A DNA stretch of 44,556 nucleotides, taken from assembly GCA_036009045.1 (NCBI GenBank), contig DASYML010000190.1, forward strand, positions 1-44,556, given 5' to 3'. Below, piece after piece: positions 1 to 6,747 of this stretch (positions are counted from its first letter, which is position 1; each line of letters opens with the position of its first letter). Position numbers and translations under genes: made by a program. The notes below the pieces were generated by a model. The model worked only from the letters and a program-made list of their open reading frames with translations, did no database searches and was not told where the DNA came from. Origin of the DNA: DASYML01 sp036009045 (GTDB lineage: Bacteria; Acidobacteriota; Blastocatellia; Pyrinomonadales; Pyrinomonadaceae).

Positions 1-40
1 TCTTCTGACTCCTGACTCCTGACTCCGAGACTCCTGACTG
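1..40. repeat. GACTCCTGACTC-type intergenic repeat, cut by window edge
   Basis: Three to four tandem copies of a CTGACTC(C) unit lie directly after the stop codon of the minus-strand gene at 41-1390. The same unit builds the long palindromes at 16419-16503 and 19976-20104, so this is a third member of one dispersed family. Only one arm is visible; the matching arm, if present, is outside the window. Confidence 0.7.
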
Positions 41-1390
41 TTATTGCGGTTTGACCCGCGCCCCCTCGTAAAGTTGCCCAAGGTTACTCGTCGCCAGGAT
101 TTCATCCGCGTTGACGCCCGATAGAATCTGCACCGTGTCGCCTTCCTCCGTGCCGAGTTGGACGACGCGCAGTTTCGCCGTGTTGCCTTGAATCACGAAG
201 ACTCTATACGACTGCGTATTCTGGTCCGAAACGAGCGCGGCGCGCGGCACGAAGATGGCCTGATTGCCGCCCTTGCGCGCGATGCGCGCGGTGGCGAACA
301 TGCCTGAGCGCAACGCGTTGTCTCCATTCTCGACGGCGGCCTCGATGGTCACGGCGCGCGAGGCAGGATCAATCGCAGGGTTGACCGCCGTCACCTGCCC
401 CGAAAATTTCCGGTCCTTGTAAGCGTCAACTTCTAAAGAGACGCCCATGCCCTGAGTGATGAAAGGGGCTTCCGCTTCCTGGACCTGTAATTGCAATTTG
501 AGAGGGTTGGTGCGGAGCACCGTCGCCACGACCGAAGAGGGAGTCACATACTCGCCGACGGCGATGGGACGATTGCTGACGTAACCCGCGTAGGGCGCGC
601 GAACCGTCGCGTCCGCGACAGCCTTCTGCGCGATGGCGGCCTGCGCGCGCGCAGACGCGACTGCGGCCTCCGCCGTCTGTATCGCCTGGTTGCTCTGGCG
701 CGCGGTGTTAATCGCGGATTCGAGTTGCTGGCGCGCGGCGTTGACCTGCGCCCTCGCGGTGTCCCTCTGCGTGCGGTACTGGTCATAGACGCTGAGCGCG
801 ACATCACCCGTCTCCACGAGTTCGCGGTAACGTTTCTCGTTAGCTTCGGCGAGTCGCAACTGTGCCTGCGCCTGTTCGAGATTGGAGTTTGCGGCGCGCA
901 CTTCGGGAATCGAACTCGCGTCAAAATTTCCACCCGGTCTGAGACCAAGACGAGCCTCGGCCTGACGCACGCCCGCGATGGCCTGCTGGACTCCCGCCTG
1001 TGCCTGTAGCAAACGAAGGCGCGCGTCCTTATCGTTCAGACGAGCGATGGTCTCGCCCTGCCGGACGAACGCGCCGACGCCGACGGGAGTCGCCACGACC
1101 TGCCCGGAAGTTTGCGGCGCGACATCCGAAGTCTCTTCCGCGACGAGGCTTCCGGTCGTTTCAATGTAGGAAGGAACTTCGCGCGTCAACACCTTTGTCG
1201 TCGTGACCGGGACCGGGGGCGCTTCCGCAGACGCGCCGCCGGATTCGCTCTTGCTGGTCTCTCCCGCGTTCTCTTTCGCGTTGGCCTTTGACTCCGTACG
1301 CCCGCAGGCCGCGCCGAATAGCGCGACGGCCAGCAAGAGACAGAGTGGCGCGACGATTTGAAATCTGCGGGAGAGTGATGAAGAAGACAT
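41..1390 (-). CDS. RND efflux periplasmic adaptor (membrane fusion) lipoprotein, HlyD/AcrA family
   Basis: The protein has 449 residues. It would bridge an inner-membrane RND pump to an outer-membrane channel. The N-terminus is a lipoprotein signal: Arg8-Arg9, a hydrophobic stretch, then GAAC with Cys29 as the likely lipidated residue. A low-complexity Ser/Ala/Glu linker covers about 31-58. Residues 88-120 and about 265-290 (TVRAPYAGYV) are the two halves of the lipoyl/biotinyl-like domain, separated by a long Ala/Gln-rich coiled-coil hairpin (about 121-265). Beta-barrel and membrane-proximal regions follow. The order and length are normal for AcrA-type adaptors. No RND pump gene is in the window; the downstream side is cut by the window start. 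An ECF-type promoter sits just upstream (1421-1450), linking it to the sigma operon at 3228. The substrate (drug or metal) cannot be read from the sequence. Confidence 0.92.
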   Translation of the reverse strand: MSSSSLSRRFQIVAPLCLLLAVALFGAACGRTESKANAKENAGETSKSESGGASAEAPPVPVTTTKVLTREVPSYIETTGSLVAEETSDVAPQTSGQVVATPVGVGAFVRQGETIARLNDKDARLRLLQAQAGVQQAIAGVRQAEARLGLRPGGNFDASSIPEVRAANSNLEQAQAQLRLAEANEKRYRELVETGDVALSVYDQYRTQRDTARAQVNAARQQLESAINTARQSNQAIQTAEAAVASARAQAAIAQKAVADATVRAPYAGYVSNRPIAVGEYVTPSSVVATVLRTNPLKLQLQVQEAEAPFITQGMGVSLEVDAYKDRKFSGQVTAVNPAIDPASRAVTIEAAVENGDNALRSGMFATARIARKGGNQAIFVPRAALVSDQNTQSYRVFVIQGNTAKLRVVQLGTEEGDTVQILSGVNADEILATSNLGQLYEGARVKPQ

Positions 1391-1420
1391 AAGTATACCC
1401 TTTAATCTGATCCTTTATCT

Positions 1421-1450
1421 GAAGACGCTACGCGACAGTTGACGGTTACA
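1421..1450 (-). promoter_or_regulatory. ECF-type promoter of the membrane fusion gene
   Basis: Read on the minus strand: TGTAACC (1450-1444), 16 bases, CGTCTTC (1427-1421). An AAC-containing -35 and a CGTC-containing -10 are typical of ECF sigma promoters. The spacing and both boxes match the element at 2420-2449 upstream of the Spy-like gene. The start codon (1390) lies about 31 bases after the -10 box, which gives a short leader. Confidence 0.7.
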
Positions 1451-1582
1451 AACTTTTCATCCTGCGTCCGCTATAGATTTGAGACAATCTAAACGCATCC
1501 ATCATCGCCCCTTCATCACGGGAGACTTGCGATTAAATGTATTAGAGTGTCGAATATGTGACAGGGGGAAAGGAAATCTTAT

Positions 1583-2341
1583 ATGAATAACCGTATGGAT
1601 GAAAGAGTGAAAAGGCTGCGCGACTTTTTCGAGTTGGGAGCAGACGCGTCGCTCATCACGCAGGAGGCCGCGAAGTTTGAACCGTCGCCGGAGATTTCAG
1701 AAGGACTCTCTCATTTCAATATCGAATGGCATGTCGTGCCGTCAGCCGAAGCCCTGCCCCTGGATGATGCTTACAGGGGGCGGCTCTATCCGATGGTCTC
1801 GCGCGATTTCACGAGAGCGCGCGAGTATGGGCCAAGTTATCTTGACCGCCTCATCAAAGGCCACAGCCAGCACCAGGGCCGCATCATCGGCGTGGAGACG
1901 ACGGCGAAGCCGCGTTACCTGCCGGGCAACAGGCAGTTTTATGGGACCATTTATGGACACGATGCTGCCGCCGACCCTTTGGCCGCTTATCTTGGACGCG
2001 CGGGGATGGTCAACGGCACGCGTTACGCGCACAACTATCCGAGCCTGCGTGAATTCATACGCGTCGTCAATGATGACTGGCGCGCGCGCGCGCTGCTCCC
2101 GGAGGGTTATCGCGTGACGGTCTGCCCGCCCGCCGTCTTCAACCTGGTGGGCACCATCTTTCATCCAGAATGGGGCCAGACGGAGACGCTCGAACTGGGC
2201 TTCTATCGTGACGAGCAGGGCAACGCGACATGCTACGCCGTCGGCTCGAACGCGCCGGGCGACTTTTCATATCTCAGGGAAGTCGAGGGCGAGGACGAGT
2301 GGTCCCTGACGGGCTTCCGCATCGCCCTTGTGCCCGAATAA
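1583..2341 (+). CDS. Hypothetical protein, 252 aa, no family recognised
   Basis: I do not recognise this protein. It has no signal peptide, no transmembrane segment and an ordinary soluble composition, rich in aromatic residues and Arg. The start is well supported: GGGGGAAAGGAAA lies 6-18 bases before the ATG. Conserved-looking stretches include the central PRYLPGNRQFYGTIYGHD and the C-terminal FHPEWGQTETLELGFY. It stands alone between the divergent membrane fusion gene and the Spy-like gene. Codon use and G+C look like the neighbours, so I see no sign of recent transfer. It could be a cytoplasmic enzyme or a conserved lineage-specific protein; nothing in it allows a choice. Confidence 0.75.
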   Translation: MNNRMDERVKRLRDFFELGADASLITQEAAKFEPSPEISEGLSHFNIEWHVVPSAEALPLDDAYRGRLYPMVSRDFTRAREYGPSYLDRLIKGHSQHQGRIIGVETTAKPRYLPGNRQFYGTIYGHDAAADPLAAYLGRAGMVNGTRYAHNYPSLREFIRVVNDDWRARALLPEGYRVTVCPPAVFNLVGTIFHPEWGQTETLELGFYRDEQGNATCYAVGSNAPGDFSYLREVEGEDEWSLTGFRIALVPE

Positions 2342-2343
2342 AG

Positions 2344-2356
2344 AATTGGACCAATT
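2344..2356. repeat. AATTGGACCAATT palindrome
   Basis: A perfect inverted repeat of six bases around a central A lies three bases after the stop of the preceding gene. Shorter versions (TTGGACCAA, TTGGTCCA, ATTGGACCAGT) recur in several other gaps, for example 3128-3136 and 7805-7812. It may be a protein or methylase recognition motif, or just a local word bias. Confidence 0.4.
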
Positions 2357-2419
2357 TTCAATTTTACATAACTTCAATTGCTCAACGCTCTCACTCTCCG
2401 GGAAGGGTTTGGAAAAATC

Positions 2420-2449
2420 TGTAACCGTTGTTTCGCCAACTACGTCTTA
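2420..2449 (+). promoter_or_regulatory. ECF-type promoter of the Spy-like gene
   Basis: TGTAACC (2420-2426), 16 bases, CGTCTTA (2443-2449). It matches the promoter at 1421-1450 in both boxes and in spacing. The Spy-like start codon is about 87 bases downstream. Control by the ECF sigma gene at 3228 is inferred from proximity and from the ECF-like boxes. Confidence 0.7.
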
Positions 2450-2535
2450 CATATTAACTGGCCGGATTGAGGCATCATTCTCCCCTGAATTCGATGCGGC
2501 TCTGGACAATTCATGATTTGGGAGAATAAAGACAG

Positions 2536-3090
2536 ATGAAACTAAACAGGACAAAGAAGATCATTGCGGGGGCTGCACTGGCCGGGTCTTTAATGCTGAC
2601 GGGACTCGTCGGGTTCGCGCAGCAACAGCAGCAGGCGACGCGCGGACAGGGCGACCAGGAACGCTCGGAGCGTCAAGCGCGCGGCGATAAAGAAGGGCAC
2701 GAGATGCATGGCGGGTTCGGCGGGCACTTCGCGGAGAAGCTCAACCTGACGGACGCGCAGAAGGAACAGATGAGCCAGATTAACGCGCGCTTCCGCGAGA
2801 GCACGAAGGCGTTGCGTGAGCAATCACGCGAGAGCAGGGACGGCGGCAGAGGCGGCTTCGATGCATTCAAGGAAGGCACGTTCAATGAGGCAGCCGTGCG
2901 CGCGGCGGCTCAGGCACGCGCCAACGCTCAGGTCGAGATGGAAGTGGCGCGGGCGCGCATGATGTTCGAGATGTACAACGTGCTGACGCCGGAACAGAAA
3001 GCGCAACTCGCGGCTGACCGGCAGCAGCGAGAGCAGAAGCGTCAGGAATGGCGCTCGCGCCGTGGCGCAAACTCAAACCAGAACCAGTAA
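2536..3090 (+). CDS. Periplasmic Spy/CpxP-like LTxxQ-motif protein
   Basis: The protein has 184 residues. A classic signal peptide (residues 1-28, ending GFA before a Gln run) predicts periplasmic export. Two LTxxQ motifs, LTDAQ at 71-75 and LTPEQ at 150-154, define the Spy/CpxP/ZraP family of small all-helical, cradle-shaped chaperones and metal-responsive proteins. Between export signal and helices is a His/Met cluster, GHEMHGGFGGH (54-64), that looks like a metal-binding site. The C-terminus is basic and Gln/Arg-rich. Family members bind unfolded proteins or metals during envelope stress. It has its own ECF-type promoter (2420-2449) and terminator (3141-3175), so it is probably a single-gene target of the adjacent sigma factor. 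The metal ligands are inferred only. Confidence 0.85.
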   Translation: MKLNRTKKIIAGAALAGSLMLTGLVGFAQQQQQATRGQGDQERSERQARGDKEGHEMHGGFGGHFAEKLNLTDAQKEQMSQINARFRESTKALREQSRESRDGGRGGFDAFKEGTFNEAAVRAAAQARANAQVEMEVARARMMFEMYNVLTPEQKAQLAADRQQREQKRQEWRSRRGANSNQNQ

Positions 3091-3140
3091 GGGAAACAGG
3101 GATGCGCGCTCTGCTCGCATTCATTATTTGGACCAATTGG

Positions 3141-3175
3141 GGCAGCCCTCAACAAGAGGGCTGCCAATTTATTTT
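3141..3175 (+). terminator. Intrinsic terminator after the Spy-like gene
   Basis: A perfect 10-bp stem (GGCAGCCCTC at 3141-3150, GAGGGCTGCC at 3156-3165) with a 5-base loop is followed by AATTTATTTT. It separates the Spy-like gene from the sigma operon. Confidence 0.85.
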
Positions 3176-3210
3176 GCCTTGACGGAATAAGAAAGACGGG
3201 CCGGACAGTT

Positions 3211-3216
3211 TATAAT
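3211..3216 (+). promoter_or_regulatory. Possible -10 box of the sigma operon
   Basis: A consensus TATAAT occurs here without a convincing -35 box 16-18 bases upstream. If it is used, transcription would start near 3223, which excludes the TTG (3216) and ATG (3219) codons as starts and favours the ATG at 3228 with a leader of only about 5 bases. Confidence 0.35.
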
Positions 3217-3227
3217 TGATGGGTGAG

Positions 3228-3854
3228 ATGGCAGATAACTCCGACTCCGTTAACGTGCAGGGGAGCGCAGCGCAGTCAACTGCCGAACCGTCTGACCTTG
3301 AACTTGTGGCCCGCGTGCGCGGGGGTGATGATGTTGCGTTCGAGGAACTTTTCAATCGCCACAGGCGTCGCGTCTCGCTCATCGCCAGCCGTTTCTTTCG
3401 CCAGCACGAACAGGTTGAAGAGGTCGTGCAGGAGAGTTTCACGAAAGCCTATTTCGCGCTCGGAGATTTTTCCAACGCGCAGGAAGCATCCTTCGCCGCG
3501 TGGCTCGCACGCATCGCCTTTAACTCCTGTTACGACGAACTGAGGCGTCTCAAACGGCGACCCGAAAGTTCTCTCAGTAATATCTCCGAAGAAGAGAGCG
3601 CCTGGATAAAGGACCAGCTTCGCGCGGAGGGTCCGGGCGCAGACGTGTTGACCACAGCCATCGCGCGAGACCTGGCGGGCAAGCTGCTCTCGCGTCTCAG
3701 TCCAGAAGATCGCATGGTGCTCGTCATGCTCGACGCTGAAGGTTTGTCCGTTTCTGAAATCGCGAAAATTAATAACTGGTCAAGCTCGAAAGTGAAGGTG
3801 CGTGCGCACCGTGCGCGCGTTTCGTTGCGTCGCGTGCTGGAGAGATTTTTGTAA
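3228..3854 (+). CDS. RNA polymerase ECF-type (sigma-70 family) sigma factor
   Basis: The protein has 208 residues from the chosen ATG; in-frame TTG 3216 and ATG 3219 are alternatives. Region sigma-2 covers about 24-108, with the helix that binds core polymerase and the -10 element (VEEVVQESFTKAYFAL, about 63-78). Region sigma-4 covers about 150-205, with helix-turn-helix LSVSEIAKINNWSSSKVKVR that reads the -35 element. There is no sigma-3 region, and the length is normal for the ECF class. It heads a three-gene operon with a one-TM protein and a membrane-anchored LTxxQ protein, an order that suggests sigma, anti-sigma and sensor. Its likely targets include the two TGTAACC-N16-CGTCTT promoters nearby. 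The sigma operon itself does not carry that promoter. Confidence 0.93.
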   Translation: MADNSDSVNVQGSAAQSTAEPSDLELVARVRGGDDVAFEELFNRHRRRVSLIASRFFRQHEQVEEVVQESFTKAYFALGDFSNAQEASFAAWLARIAFNSCYDELRRLKRRPESSLSNISEEESAWIKDQLRAEGPGADVLTTAIARDLAGKLLSRLSPEDRMVLVMLDAEGLSVSEIAKINNWSSSKVKVRAHRARVSLRRVLERFL

Positions 3855-3930
3855 CCGGCGCAGACAGGCGCGCGTTTTTATTGTCAGAGGCCGCTCCCGC
3901 ACGCGGCGGCTTTGAGAGCAGGTGAAGTCA

Positions 3931-4362
3931 ATGGCAGGCAAAAAGAGAGACAGAGGATTGGATGAACGGTTGGACCGTTTGGGCCGGGAAGTCTTGCGCG
4001 CCTCCGCCGCGAATGAGGATGCGGCAGATGCCCTGGACGCTCAGCCTTTTCTTTACGCGCGCGTGCGCTCGCGCATCGCGGCAGAACGAGAACGGCGTGA
4101 GGAAGGCGAGCGCTGGTTGCCGCTGTTGGGAATCGTCTGGCGCGCGGTCCCCGCGATGGCGATGGTGGCAGTCTTCGCCTTCGTCCTTTTCTGGTCCACG
4201 AGCATGGGCACGCTGAGCGCCGGAAACCTGAGCGGCGAATCGCTCCTCGGCACGCGCGATGCTGGCATCGAGCAGGTCGTCTTCGCGGATAACCAGCCGC
4301 TCTCCAGCGATGAAGTGCTGGCGACGATTCTGAACGAGGACGAGCAGGGGGTCTCAAGATGA
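3931..4362 (+). CDS. Single-pass membrane protein, putative anti-sigma factor
   Basis: The protein has 143 residues. A charged cytoplasmic N-terminal half (1-65, rich in Arg/Glu/Asp, predicted helical) precedes one hydrophobic segment (about 71-89, RAVPAMAMVAVFAFVLFW) and a periplasmic tail of about 54 residues. That topology, with a short acidic/basic helical domain inside, fits anti-sigma factors of the CnrY or RsiW kind, but no zinc-binding HxxxCxxC motif is present. The ATG at 3931 follows AGGTGA by 5 bases. It starts 76 bases after the sigma gene stop and overlaps the next gene by 4 bases (ATGA), so translation of the two is coupled. The anti-sigma role is inferred from position and topology, not from sequence homology. 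Confidence 0.7.
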   Translation: MAGKKRDRGLDERLDRLGREVLRASAANEDAADALDAQPFLYARVRSRIAAERERREEGERWLPLLGIVWRAVPAMAMVAVFAFVLFWSTSMGTLSAGNLSGESLLGTRDAGIEQVVFADNQPLSSDEVLATILNEDEQGVSR

Positions 4363-4757
4363 CGCCGCGCGGAATGACCAGAGCGAAAGTGTGGGTGGTA
4401 GTGTTGGGCGTCTTCGCGCTCGGCTGCGTGACCGGAGCATCGCTCGACAGCGCCTATCGTTTGAAGGCCGCCAACGCCTCCCGTGAATCACGCGGGCGAC
4501 ATGGCCGGGAAGAGATTTTTGAAAGCATGAAGCGCGACCTCAATTTGAGCGAGCAGCAGGCAACGGAGATACGCGCTATTCTGGACCAGACGCGCAACGA
4601 CTATCGCGCGCTCCGTGAGGAGGCACGCCCGCGCTACGACGCCGCGCGCCAGAACGCGCGAACACGCATCCGCGCCCTGCTCACACCCGAACAACAGAAA
4701 CTCTTCGACGCCAGGGTTGCCGAACGCGACGCGCGACGCGATGACGACGAGAGGTAA
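4359..4757 (+). CDS. Membrane-anchored LTxxQ-family (CnrX/ZraP/Spy-like) periplasmic sensor protein
   Basis: The protein has 132 residues. A basic start and a hydrophobic segment (about 11-27) give a membrane anchor; Cys23 in ALGC could alternatively be lipidated, although the lipobox is poor. The rest is helical and charged, with the two family signatures in degenerate and full form: LSEQQ (about 63-67) and LTPEQ (about 108-112). CnrX-type sensors share this fold and anchor and pass metal binding to an anti-sigma partner. Here only one His (48) is present, so a CnrX metal site is not evident. It overlaps the putative anti-sigma gene by 4 bases (ATGA), which supports a physical or regulatory partnership. 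A long hairpin terminator follows at 4783. Confidence 0.75.
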   Translation: MTPRGMTRAKVWVVVLGVFALGCVTGASLDSAYRLKAANASRESRGRHGREEIFESMKRDLNLSEQQATEIRAILDQTRNDYRALREEARPRYDAARQNARTRIRALLTPEQQKLFDARVAERDARRDDDER

Positions 4758-4782
4758 ACTTTTCAGCGCAGTTGAGAGCATC

Positions 4783-4850
4783 GAGTATCATGCAAAAGAG
4801 CGTCCGGTGAATTGATAGTTCACCAGACGCTCTTTTGCATGATACTCTTT
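4783..4850 (+). terminator. Long hairpin terminator after the sigma operon
   Basis: Arms of 29 bases (4783-4811 and 4819-4847), one mismatch, loop of 7, directly after the LTxxQ gene. The arm includes GCAAAAGAGCGTC. The stem is much longer than needed for termination, so the element could also act as an RNA 3'-end stabiliser or be a mobile palindrome. Confidence 0.75.
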
Positions 4851-4898
4851 GGATGATACATTTCATTCCGCATCTACCTTTTTCATGGAGGCCCTGTC

Positions 4899-5000
4899 AT
4901 GACATCGTCAACATCCGGGGAGAATAAAGACGGCCAGATCGCGGAAGCCTGGAATAATTTTGATTTTCTCAAACTCTTCCAGCAAATCGGAGCGGTCTAG
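4899..5000 (+). CDS. Small ORF, 33 aa, with strong ribosome binding site, upstream of SET gene
   Basis: An ATG at 4899 lies 7 bases after a perfect GGAGG (4887-4891) and opens 33 codons ending in TAG at 4998-5000. The product begins MTSSTSGENKDGQIAEAW and ends FDFLKLFQQIGAV. It is polar at first with an amphipathic hydrophobic end and has no signal peptide. It is in a different frame from the SET gene that follows 70 bases later. It could be an independent small protein, a leader peptide for the SET gene, or the displaced N-terminus of a longer SET protein after a frameshift. I do not recognise it. Confidence 0.45.
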   Translation: MTSSTSGENKDGQIAEAWNNFDFLKLFQQIGAV

Positions 5001-5070
5001 CCAGCGCGGTTTGCGCTCCGGTCATATTCAAAAACTTTCATCCAGGGGAGGGATTATTACGTCACAAAAA

Positions 5071-5457
5071 ATGTCGCGCGGTAGTTTCATGCTCAAGCGT
5101 ACGCTCACGGGGTTAGGGTTATATACAGTTCAACGCATCCCAAAGGGAAGACGGATTATCGAGTACATAGGCCCAATCATTGACCGGGAAGAGAGAGATA
5201 AAAAAGGCGGCAAATACCTCTTTGAGATTGATGAGGAATGGGCCATTGACGGCAGCGCGCGCAGCAACATCGCGCGCTACATCAACCACGCTTGCAGGCC
5301 GAACGCGGAAGCCTTCGTGACGGGTAAACGCATCTGGATATGGTCCAGGAAAGCGATTGAGGCCGGAGAGGAAATCACTATCAACTACGGCAAAGAGTAT
5401 GTCGAGGAACACATAGAGCCGAAGGGCTGCAAATGCAAAAAGTGTTTCGCCGGATGA
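5071..5457 (+). CDS. SET-domain protein (putative protein lysine methyltransferase)
   Basis: The protein has 128 residues. SET domains transfer a methyl group from S-adenosylmethionine to lysine. The visible signatures are GLGLY (14-18, cofactor binding), RYINHACRPN (69-78, the NHSCxPN pseudoknot motif), EITINYGKEY (101-110, with the catalytic Tyr106 position) and a post-SET CKCKKC (120-125) that usually holds zinc. The length is that of minimal bacterial SET proteins. The start is uncertain: the frame is open back to 4960, but the upstream part has odd, Ser-rich composition; GGGGAGGG at 5044-5051 is too far (19 bases) from ATG 5071 to be ideal. The substrate is unknown. It may be cotranscribed with the small ORF at 4899. 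Confidence 0.85.
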   Translation: MSRGSFMLKRTLTGLGLYTVQRIPKGRRIIEYIGPIIDREERDKKGGKYLFEIDEEWAIDGSARSNIARYINHACRPNAEAFVTGKRIWIWSRKAIEAGEEITINYGKEYVEEHIEPKGCKCKKCFAG

Positions 5458-5921
5458 AGACCCCTCTGGAAAAGCGGACGGGCGCGCCAGCTTTGGAAGC
5501 GGCGCGCCCATCCATTGTCCGGTCAATGTCCTCACCCCATCAACCGGGAAGGCGGAAAGATTCACCCTCCGCCCTAGTAACCACATTGTAATCCCTGTCC
5601 GTTCCTAGTGCAATAAAAAGAATCCAACCTTGCCAACTCCGGCGACCCTTCCAAACTTTCCCCCTCCGGCTCCAGAAAACACTATCAAAAGCGGTGAATT
5701 CTGTGGTAGAAGTGACGCTGCTCTGAAATGTCTCACGCCGGTGCGCGGCAAAATCCTCGCAGATTCAGTCAAGCAGTCTCGCCTGCTCAAGACGCACTGA
5801 TGGACTCAGGCTCAGAGTCTCATTCTCAGTGGACGCGAAAGAAAACGCAGGGGTTTTCGCGGAGCCAGCGAATCGCGCTCGCTGGCGACAGGAACCCGTC
5901 ATTTGTCTGAAGGAGATAAAA
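5458..5921. other. Gap of 464 bases between SET and protease genes
   Basis: It holds a GC-rich inverted repeat (GGGCGCGCC at 5480-5488, GGCGCGCCC at 5501-5509) that could end SET transcription, although no T-run follows. The rest shows no convincing gene; short open frames on both strands lack a ribosome binding site or recognisable sequence. A strong AAGGAGAT (5910-5917) belongs to the protease gene. Confidence 0.5.
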
Positions 5922-6638
5922 ATGAAAAGGTGTTTGTGCAGCCTTGCTTTTGCAGCGCTAGTCGTCTCTCTGCTCGCGCCAACCTGCCTGGCGGATGATA
6001 AGACGACCTTGAAACAGGATGTCTACACTGTCTCTCTGGACCTGAAATTCAGCAGGAAGAATCAGAACCTACTGCAAAGCGCCATCTCTCTTCTTGACTG
6101 GGGGCCGAACGGTTACGCGACGGGATTTCTCGTCGGCGATGATTTGGTCATGACCGCCTATCATGTGGTTTCGGGAGACCTCAGCGTCTCCAAGAAAGTA
6201 CAGTTGGGATTCGGGTCCAGGGACCAACTCGAAGTGAAGGTCAACATCAATGGTTGCCAGGCCACGGTCATCAAGGTGGATGAAGCGGCGGACCTGGCGC
6301 TCCTGCGTATCTGTTCCTCGCACAAACAGACCAAGGCTCCGGCCTTTCAAACGAGCCTCAACAAAGACGAGAGGCTGCTGCTGATAGCCAGACCGCACGG
6401 CGATAAGGTGGTCGGGCGGGGAAGCTTTTATGGTCCATATATGTTTCGCGGTCTACAGTACTGGTCCGCAAAAATTGATGCGCGCGACGGTTATTCCGGC
6501 AGCCCGGTCTATAACGACAGGGCAGAGCTTGTCGGAGTCTTCAGCGGTTATGATTGGCCCAAAAAACTGGCGGTCATCAGCCCCGGTGTGAGAGCGCAAA
6601 AACTGCTTGACGATTATCATTCCAATCCCACGCCATAA
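5922..6638 (+). CDS. Secreted trypsin-like serine protease (S1 fold)
   Basis: The protein has 238 residues. The ATG at 5922 follows AAGGAGAT by 4 bases and opens with a signal peptide (about 1-24, ending CLA before Asp-Asp), so it acts outside the cytoplasm. The catalytic triad is recognisable: His81 in TAYHVVSG, Asp124 in DEAADLALLRI and Ser192 in DGYSGSP. It has no PDZ domain, unlike DegP/HtrA, so it is a stand-alone trypsin-like domain. Cys112 and Cys131 could pair. It stands alone and is convergent with the CvpA-CAP gene, with an inverted repeat between them. The substrate is unknown. Confidence 0.85.
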   Translation: MKRCLCSLAFAALVVSLLAPTCLADDKTTLKQDVYTVSLDLKFSRKNQNLLQSAISLLDWGPNGYATGFLVGDDLVMTAYHVVSGDLSVSKKVQLGFGSRDQLEVKVNINGCQATVIKVDEAADLALLRICSSHKQTKAPAFQTSLNKDERLLLIARPHGDKVVGRGSFYGPYMFRGLQYWSAKIDARDGYSGSPVYNDRAELVGVFSGYDWPKKLAVISPGVRAQKLLDDYHSNPTP

Positions 6639-6641
6639 AAA

Positions 6642-6742
6642 GCAAGTCGGAAGTAGGAAGGATGAAAGAGCGGCTATTCAAGACGCATAGCTTTTCTTTC
6701 ATCCTTCATTATTCATGCTTCCGACCTGCTCTTCCGACTTGC
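6642..6742. terminator. Inverted repeat between convergent genes, likely bidirectional terminator
   Basis: Outer arms GCAAGTCGGAAG (6642-6653) and CTTCCGACTTGC (6731-6742); inner arms GGAAGGATGAAAG (6656-6668) and CTTTCATCCTTC (6696-6707). It fills the space between the stops of two convergent genes. The loop is long (27 bases), so it may also be a dispersed palindrome. Confidence 0.55.
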
Positions 6743-6747
6743 CGGGC

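Noticed and set aside
5605..5910. Short frames in the gap before the serine protease
   Set aside because: No ribosome binding site, no recognisable sequence, and the two strands overlap each other.
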